A stretch of 64,000 bases of DNA, taken from positions 1 through 64,000 of the IMG/VR virus record IMGVR_UViG_3300035698_034402. The stretch is one strand, 5' to 3'. The stretch is from a virus. Below, piece by piece: positions 59,021 through 64,000 of this stretch. The translations under genes were made by a program, and so were the position numbers. Each line of letters starts with the position of its first letter. Positions within the stretch are counted from its first letter, which is position 1. The notes beneath the pieces are model-generated. The model searched no databases, was not told where the DNA came from, and was given only the letters and a program-made list of their open reading frames with translations.

Positions 59021-60793
59021 GTGAAGCTCGATCAAACAATAATGAAGCTTCCGCCGGAAGAAGAGCTAGACGACTCGTTAGCTATCCCTCGCGGGTATCT
59101 CTCGGCTTTTGGCAAGCATGTTCCGGTTTACCCCAAGGGGGATTACTCCACTGGCTGGCAGGTGTTGTCGGCTCTAGGTTCGTTCTGGTCGCGGCATTTT
59201 GGGGATCGCGGAGAGTTGCTGGCGCTTTATCGCGGGGAGGCTGCTTTAGCGGTTCAGAGCTACATCGATTACTTGGAAGCGGTAGCCTGTGTCAGTAAAG
59301 AAGAGTGTCCGATTTTCCACCGGCGCACTTGGTACGCTTTAACTATTCTCGAAAGCGAATTGAGCAGCGGCAAAGCCGCTTTGCTGCGCTATGGCGACGC
59401 CCGCGGCGCAGGGTACGGCGAGTCTTACGCTTATGGGACGCCGGTGACCGACGATCTGTTAGTTGTCGATTTGGGCGAGATCAAGCATGTCGGGCTGCTA
59501 ACCAATCGTATTTTGGATCCCAGTCTAACTTGGGTGAATGGGACGGATTACTACCTGGAAGACGGGGCGCTGGCCTTGCGGGCTAATCCTTTTACGGACG
59601 GGCGCTTGCCGGTACAAAATATCTTGGACTCTGCCGGGAAGGTGACCGATCGCCAGGTGGTACTGTGGGGTTTCGACACTCAGCAGGATCACGAGTACCT
59701 CTATCAACACTACGGCTTTGTCCTGCGGTACAAAGCTTCGTCCTCCCAAGGCTACAAGGATCTGATCAACGCGGTCTGGAACGGCTTCGTAGGTGGGTTG
59801 TCCACTCGGGATTTGGAGTGGATGCTTGCTGCACTGGCGGGGATTCCTGCAGTGAAGGAGTCCCAGGAAGTCGTCGAGGCTATTTTGCCTTACGCCTACA
59901 AGACCGTGGTGGTTACCGATCGACACAGCTATATCTACCCTCAGGGTTCCGTGGCCCGGGTGACCGTGGGCGAGCAAGTGTATGTAGGGCAGGCGTTGGT
60001 GGACACGGTTAGCGTATTTGACCTGGCAAACTTCGACGATTGTGTGGATCTTCTCACGCGCCCGTTCGTCAACGACACCGGTAGGGTTGTAACGCGTTAC
60101 ACTTTCGCCGATTCGTCCTCTTCAGAGGGAGCTGTGCAAGCGGTTACTCAGTATTTAGGGCACCGTTCGCCGTCTAAGGTGATCCCGGACGCAGATACTG
60201 CTCCTCTACTGGTATTGTTGCCGATCGGTAAGGGCTTTTTAGGCACAGGCTACCAGGGTCCGCTGGGCTTTATGAACGAGCGCGGGGCCTACGACACTTC
60301 ATCGATGGACGCTGCCGGGCGGATCATCGGTAAGGTGGCCCCGGTGCGGGGGACGGACGCGGACTTGGATTCATTTTGGAATGCTGCGCATTCCGCGGGG
60401 GTGGCCGAAGGCGAAACCTGGCTGCAAAAGCTCAAGCCGCTTCCGACGTACGTGAATCCGGCTGGCTTTGTCATCGAGCATTTTCTGCAGAATCACGGGC
60501 TGGTGGTATATTTGCGGTACACGCGCTTCGATGAAGACGCGCAGAACCTGGGGTTGCTACGTCTGTTGCGCGATACCTTGCCGCCGGAGAAGACGGTTAT
60601 CTTCCTGCTGGATGTGGAGCAAGAAGACGACGGATCGCTGGGGGCGGAGGAGCATAAGAATTGCTACGCTGCGGTCACCAGCGAATGCTCCGTAGGCCAC
60701 GAGCTGCTTTCGTCTTCTTCGGCAGAGACCTGTATGGGCGGTACCCGCATGACGGATGACCCTCAAAGTTATTATGTGAGTCGGTGTGGCTAA
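59021..60793 (+). CDS. Baseplate wedge/peripheral protein, 590 aa
   Basis: In the place of gpI or gp7-type proteins, right after J. It has a helical N-terminus (FWSRHFGDRGELLALYRGEAALAV), beta-rich parts (TWVNGTDYYLEDGALALRA; VARVTVGEQVYVGQALVDTV), a C-terminal domain with FLQNHGLVVYLRYTRF, and a Ser/Cys-rich end (LLSSSSAETCMGG). The start is a GTG with a GGGGG site. Contains copy 7 of the GTAACGCGTTAC palindrome, read as V-T-R-Y. The precise role is uncertain. Confidence 0.6.
   Translation: MKLDQTIMKLPPEEELDDSLAIPRGYLSAFGKHVPVYPKGDYSTGWQVLSALGSFWSRHFGDRGELLALYRGEAALAVQSYIDYLEAVACVSKEECPIFHRRTWYALTILESELSSGKAALLRYGDARGAGYGESYAYGTPVTDDLLVVDLGEIKHVGLLTNRILDPSLTWVNGTDYYLEDGALALRANPFTDGRLPVQNILDSAGKVTDRQVVLWGFDTQQDHEYLYQHYGFVLRYKASSSQGYKDLINAVWNGFVGGLSTRDLEWMLAALAGIPAVKESQEVVEAILPYAYKTVVVTDRHSYIYPQGSVARVTVGEQVYVGQALVDTVSVFDLANFDDCVDLLTRPFVNDTGRVVTRYTFADSSSSEGAVQAVTQYLGHRSPSKVIPDADTAPLLVLLPIGKGFLGTGYQGPLGFMNERGAYDTSSMDAAGRIIGKVAPVRGTDADLDSFWNAAHSAGVAEGETWLQKLKPLPTYVNPAGFVIEHFLQNHGLVVYLRYTRFDEDAQNLGLLRLLRDTLPPEKTVIFLLDVEQEDDGSLGAEEHKNCYAAVTSECSVGHELLSSSSAETCMGGTRMTDDPQSYYVSRCG
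60089..60100. repeat. Palindrome GTAACGCGTTAC, copy 7
   Basis: Exact copy in the wedge gene, read as V-T-R-Y, a different frame from the R-N-A-L copies. Confidence 0.8.
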
Positions 60794-60804
60794 GGATCGA
60801 CATA

Positions 60805-61365
60805 ATGAGTATCGAGCAACCTGGAAGAATCGTTGGCGAAGTAGAGCTTGCTCTGGTAGATCGCTTTGGCCACAAGTTGGCTTCGCTGTACCACGGACGC
60901 AATACCTTAACCTACGAGGGTGCCGATGCAGTAGGGCAGATCTTGGCGGGCACGTTGGAGGGGCGCATCAGCGGCATGTACTTCGGGTTCGACAGCACCG
61001 GGGCCGGAGGTGCGCCGATATCGACCAATGCCTATAGCCGAGCAGCCGACTTTCGTAGTTTGAGTTCGCCTTATGACTTCGTCCGCGTGCGGATGGGCAC
61101 TGGGGTAACCAGCGCCTCGGCCTCTCAATACCAGCACAACCGAGTGATCTTTACCGCGGTAGCCGAGGCGGGCGAGACGGGTTACAACGGCCTGGCTTTT
61201 GCCGGAAGTACCGCGGAAGTTACCCATTTCGGTTTGGTAGTGATCCCAGATTGGAATGACGCGACGCAGGACCTGGTTTACGCGGTCTACAGCCCAGCCG
61301 CGGTGATCGGGGTTCCTGCGAACACTGGCGTGGCTATGCGATGGCAAACAGCTTTCAGCTCGTAG
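60805..61365 (+). CDS. Tail/fibre-associated protein, 186 aa
   Basis: Beta-rich protein with the pattern GRIVGEVELALVDRFGHKL, RNTLTYEGADAVGQILAG and RISGMYFGFDSTGAGG, typical of small distal tail proteins of large phages. The ATG at 60805 has an AAGGATC site; the upstream GTG lies inside the previous gene. Followed after 9 bases by a fibre gene. Confidence 0.6.
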   Translation: MSIEQPGRIVGEVELALVDRFGHKLASLYHGRNTLTYEGADAVGQILAGTLEGRISGMYFGFDSTGAGGAPISTNAYSRAADFRSLSSPYDFVRVRMGTGVTSASASQYQHNRVIFTAVAEAGETGYNGLAFAGSTAEVTHFGLVVIPDWNDATQDLVYAVYSPAAVIGVPANTGVAMRWQTAFSS

Positions 61366-61374
61366 AGATTTATA

Positions 61375-63192
61375 ATGTCGATATGGCGCGAGAATCTTAG
61401 CCTAATCAGCGACGGCGATACGGTAGACGCGCAAACTACTAATCCACCGCTGATCCAGCTAGCCGAACGTACACAATACCTCAAGAATCGAATGGACGCT
61501 CAGGCCAGCGGTGAGGGGGTTGTGCTCTTTTCCCAAACGTTGGATTCTACGGTTTCCGAGGGCGACGCAGTCTACTATGACATTGTCTCGGAGACCTTCA
61601 AGTCCGCCTTGGCTACTGCCGTCGATACCTCCGGGCAATTGAAGACCGCCCCTTCCGCCTTTGTAGTAGGTGTCGTTATCCGCAAGCTGACGACTACCAG
61701 CGGCGATATCCTCATCCAGGGGCGCTATGGGGACGTAACGCTGACTGATGCAGCGGGTGCGGCCTTGGCCTATGGGAACTACTACTTGTCGGCCAACGAC
61801 GCAGGTAAGCTGGTAAGCACCCGCCCCGCAGTGGGAATTTACGTTTGCGCGGTTACTGATCAGGGCATCATCGTCAACCCCACACCGCGAGAGGTGCTGG
61901 AAGATCATCTGCACTACCGTTTCGAGCTGGATGTCGATCCGGCGGGGCAGGCCATCTGCTACGACGAGAACCGGGTAGGTATCGAATATGCTGATTCCTC
62001 ACGGGAGGGTTGGCTGCCTGCTGATGACGCGGTGTTTCAAGGCGCCGCTTCGACAGGCGCCCAGTTCGGATACAACCTCTGGCAAAACGCCGAGTTGGCC
62101 GCAGCTTGGCCGCCGCAACCTTTAGGCGCAGCTTACCTTGAGCTGAACGGTGTCGGAGTCTCGCAGGATCTGTTCCAGATAGACGCTCACGGGATCTGGT
62201 GGCTGAGCGCCTGCCGCACTCAGGTGCCTTGGGAGAGCAATATCTGCTTGAGCAGCAGCCTGTCAGTTGCCGAGTCAGAGGTCTCGTCCTCCTCGTCCCC
62301 GGCGGCTGCTGCGCCGGTATGCGGTCCGACCACGCGGCGCCTGATCCTGTGGTTCACTACGCTGCTATCTAAGACCGATCAGGCAGCAGTTACCGGGATC
62401 AAGGCAGCTACCAACGAGCCCATCATGGTTACGGGGTGCGCTGAACCAGACGCCAATGGCTACCTCCAGGGGCGCGTTGAAGTAGCACTGAATATGGATT
62501 GGTCGCGAGCGGGAGATACCGCAGGTTCCGAGGTGCTCAAGACCATCACCGGCGACGGAGTCTTGGGAGTCGGCCACGTGGTCGAGGGCATTCGAGGAAC
62601 CGGCCTGATCTCCGCGACGGGTTCCCAGAGGCTCTCTGGAGGCTATTCCGCTGGCTCTGTGACGCTTTCAGGGCTCGACCCTACTCAGATCACCCGAAAA
62701 GTCGACGTGACGCTTGTAGCGCTTGCTGGCGCTGCTGAAGGCATCTACGAAGGGATTGTGCCTTATATCGGGTTGGTAGCCGGAAGGGACAATTCCTTTG
62801 TTGGCCGGGTGCGTGTGGATCAGCTATCCATGACCAGCCCGCGATTGCGATTGACGCTGTGGTTTGCTACTCCGACCGCCGGTACTCCTCCATCTACGGT
62901 GTCGATCGCGTATGCACGGATTGCAGCCGCCGACCTGGTCGGCGAGTCGTCTTCTTCGCTGGTCGGGGGCGGATTTGCCACTTTGCCGACTGCCTGGTCC
63001 AGCGCGGTCAACTTGAGTCTTGAGGATCTGGGTAATGTGGGGGCCGGAGAGTACTTCGCCCGGCGGTCTTTAGATCTCTCGGTGGCCAGCGATGAACTGC
63101 TGCTATTTCGACTAAGACGTTCTGCGACAGGAGGTTACAGCGGAGAACTAGCGGTCGTGAACATGGTGGCCTTACTTTACGATGGGGCGTAA
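61375..63192 (+). CDS. Tail fibre protein (probable), 605 aa
   Basis: The N-terminus (ISDGDTVDAQTTNPPLIQLAERTQYL) is the attachment motif seen in many tail fibres. Beta-rich domains follow (about 60-180, 190-300), with a Ser-rich linker (SSSSSPAAAA) near 305-315 and a distal beta domain. A second SSSS run occurs near residue 528. Likely involved in host binding, by domain style. No chaperone or peptidase domain is visible. Confidence 0.65.
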   Translation: MSIWRENLSLISDGDTVDAQTTNPPLIQLAERTQYLKNRMDAQASGEGVVLFSQTLDSTVSEGDAVYYDIVSETFKSALATAVDTSGQLKTAPSAFVVGVVIRKLTTTSGDILIQGRYGDVTLTDAAGAALAYGNYYLSANDAGKLVSTRPAVGIYVCAVTDQGIIVNPTPREVLEDHLHYRFELDVDPAGQAICYDENRVGIEYADSSREGWLPADDAVFQGAASTGAQFGYNLWQNAELAAAWPPQPLGAAYLELNGVGVSQDLFQIDAHGIWWLSACRTQVPWESNICLSSSLSVAESEVSSSSSPAAAAPVCGPTTRRLILWFTTLLSKTDQAAVTGIKAATNEPIMVTGCAEPDANGYLQGRVEVALNMDWSRAGDTAGSEVLKTITGDGVLGVGHVVEGIRGTGLISATGSQRLSGGYSAGSVTLSGLDPTQITRKVDVTLVALAGAAEGIYEGIVPYIGLVAGRDNSFVGRVRVDQLSMTSPRLRLTLWFATPTAGTPPSTVSIAYARIAAADLVGESSSSLVGGGFATLPTAWSSAVNLSLEDLGNVGAGEYFARRSLDLSVASDELLLFRLRRSATGGYSGELAVVNMVALLYDGA

Positions 63193-63194
63193 CG

Positions 63195-64000
63195 ATGGTT
63201 GCTGGAGCCATCACGCATACCGAATGGCTGAACGAGAACCGCAACCGGAGGTACCCCTTCTGGGATTATTGCTCGTTGAGGGATTCCTCCAGCTCGATGC
63301 AGCTGCCTAACGAGCTAATCGTGGATTTGGTCTTCCCGGTTCACGCTCTGGATCAGGACGTTTCTCAGTTCCATCTCAAAGAGCTGGTTGTCTTTGGGGG
63401 CGGAGTAACCATCACCCTGGGGTATGGCGGGGTAGCCATCGCTACTCGGACCATCACCGAGGCCGAGCACACCGAGAACAGGACCTATTGCATCGAGGGC
63501 CTCGGAGATTTCGCCGATAGCGTGGGCCGAATCATCATCGGGCGCTTGGAGGACGTTAAAGATTACGGGGGAAGTTACGCGTTCAACATTGCCGATGCCC
63601 GGCTCTTGCCAACGGTACTCCGCCCCAGTCTCAAAGGAGTCAGCAGTCTGCGGGTGGTTAGCGCAGATAATGACATCAGCGACCTGCTCCAGGGGGATAT
63701 TGAACTGGTAGCGGGCGACAATATCCAGATGACTATTACCGACGCAGGCGGCGGAGTTAAACGTCTGAAGATATCCGCGGTGACCAATTCCGACTTCCAA
63801 GAGAGCTGCGACTGCCCGGACGAGGCCCAGGGCGAGCCGATCAAAACTATCAATGGCGTGAGCCCCAACTCCAACGGGGAGTTTTTTATCACAGGACTCG
63901 ATTGCGTGACTATTGACAACGGTGCGGTAGCTAACGGTATTCGGATCGAGGATGACTGCGCGGAGCCATGCTGCGGCTGCAAGGAGCTGGATGTTCTACG
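63195..64000 (+). CDS. Tail protein, truncated by window end, at least 268 aa
   Basis: An open frame from ATG 63195 to the edge of the window. The N-terminus (WLNENRNRRYPFWDYCSLRDSS) is a pattern seen in large-phage tail or collar proteins, and the following part is beta-rich (ELVVFGGGVTITLGYGGVAIA). Cys clusters (CDCPDE and later CAEPCCGCKEL) near the edge suggest metal binding or disulfides. The 3' end is missing. Confidence 0.65.
   Translation, partial: MVAGAITHTEWLNENRNRRYPFWDYCSLRDSSSSMQLPNELIVDLVFPVHALDQDVSQFHLKELVVFGGGVTITLGYGGVAIATRTITEAEHTENRTYCIEGLGDFADSVGRIIIGRLEDVKDYGGSYAFNIADARLLPTVLRPSLKGVSSLRVVSADNDISDLLQGDIELVAGDNIQMTITDAGGGVKRLKISAVTNSDFQESCDCPDEAQGEPIKTINGVSPNSNGEFFITGLDCVTIDNGAVANGIRIEDDCAEPCCGCKELDVL

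Noticed and set aside
1-64000. tRNA, rRNA or integrase/attachment sites
   Set aside because: None seen on reading both strands; no tRNA-like cloverleaf in the few gaps and no recombinase motifs.

Overview
The window reads as a large-genome, contractile-tailed bacteriophage (myovirus) of unknown host, or a metagenomic contig of one. Every gene I can support lies on the + strand. They are tightly packed, with many ATGA, TAATG or GTGA stop/start overlaps. The order is the standard virion-morphogenesis order: portal, prohead protease, scaffold, major capsid protein, neck, sheath, tube, spike, tail chaperones, tape measure, baseplate, fibres. I see no ribosomal, tRNA or host metabolic genes. The large terminase is not in the window and probably lies upstream.

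Layout. 0-4 kb: two unrecognised proteins and the portal. 4-29 kb: an unusual block between portal and protease. It holds many Gly/Ala-rich, partly hydrophobic proteins, mixed with enzymes: a 2H phosphoesterase fused to a membrane-like tail, a LigD-type 3'-phosphoesterase plus ATP-dependent ligase, and a multisubunit RNA polymerase. 29-36 kb: prohead protease, acidic scaffold-like protein, probable decoration protein, major capsid protein and small accessory virion proteins, including a three-member paralogous family with serine-rich repeats. 36-43 kb: neck/connector proteins, tail terminator candidate, sheath and tube. 43-48 kb: spike, an IsrB element with its omega RNA, and a tail-chaperone pair that looks joined by a -1 frameshift. 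48.7-59 kb: tape measure, hub, a sigma-70-like factor, gp25-like and J-like wedge proteins. 59-64 kb: distal baseplate and fibre proteins, the last cut by the window edge.

The RNA polymerase is the main surprise. One 1813-residue ORF carries the beta subunit fused to the N-terminal half of beta', including the catalytic Asp triad, and is interrupted by a 350-residue LAGLIDADG intein. The rest of beta' (bridge helix, trigger loop, C-terminus) is a separate ORF 2.3 kb downstream. A splicing-dead, intein-derived homing endonuclease follows immediately. A sigma-like protein is encoded among the baseplate genes. The polymerase, the LigD-like enzyme and the 2H enzyme sit in the head module, so I infer that they may be packaged and injected with the genome. 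This is not shown directly.

Three selfish elements are visible: the intein, the free endonuclease and the IsrB/omega-RNA unit. A 12-bp palindrome, GTAACGCGTTAC, recurs six times exactly and once with one mismatch, in different reading frames and across one stop codon. This points to a DNA-level signal. Only two convincing terminators were seen, so transcripts are probably long.
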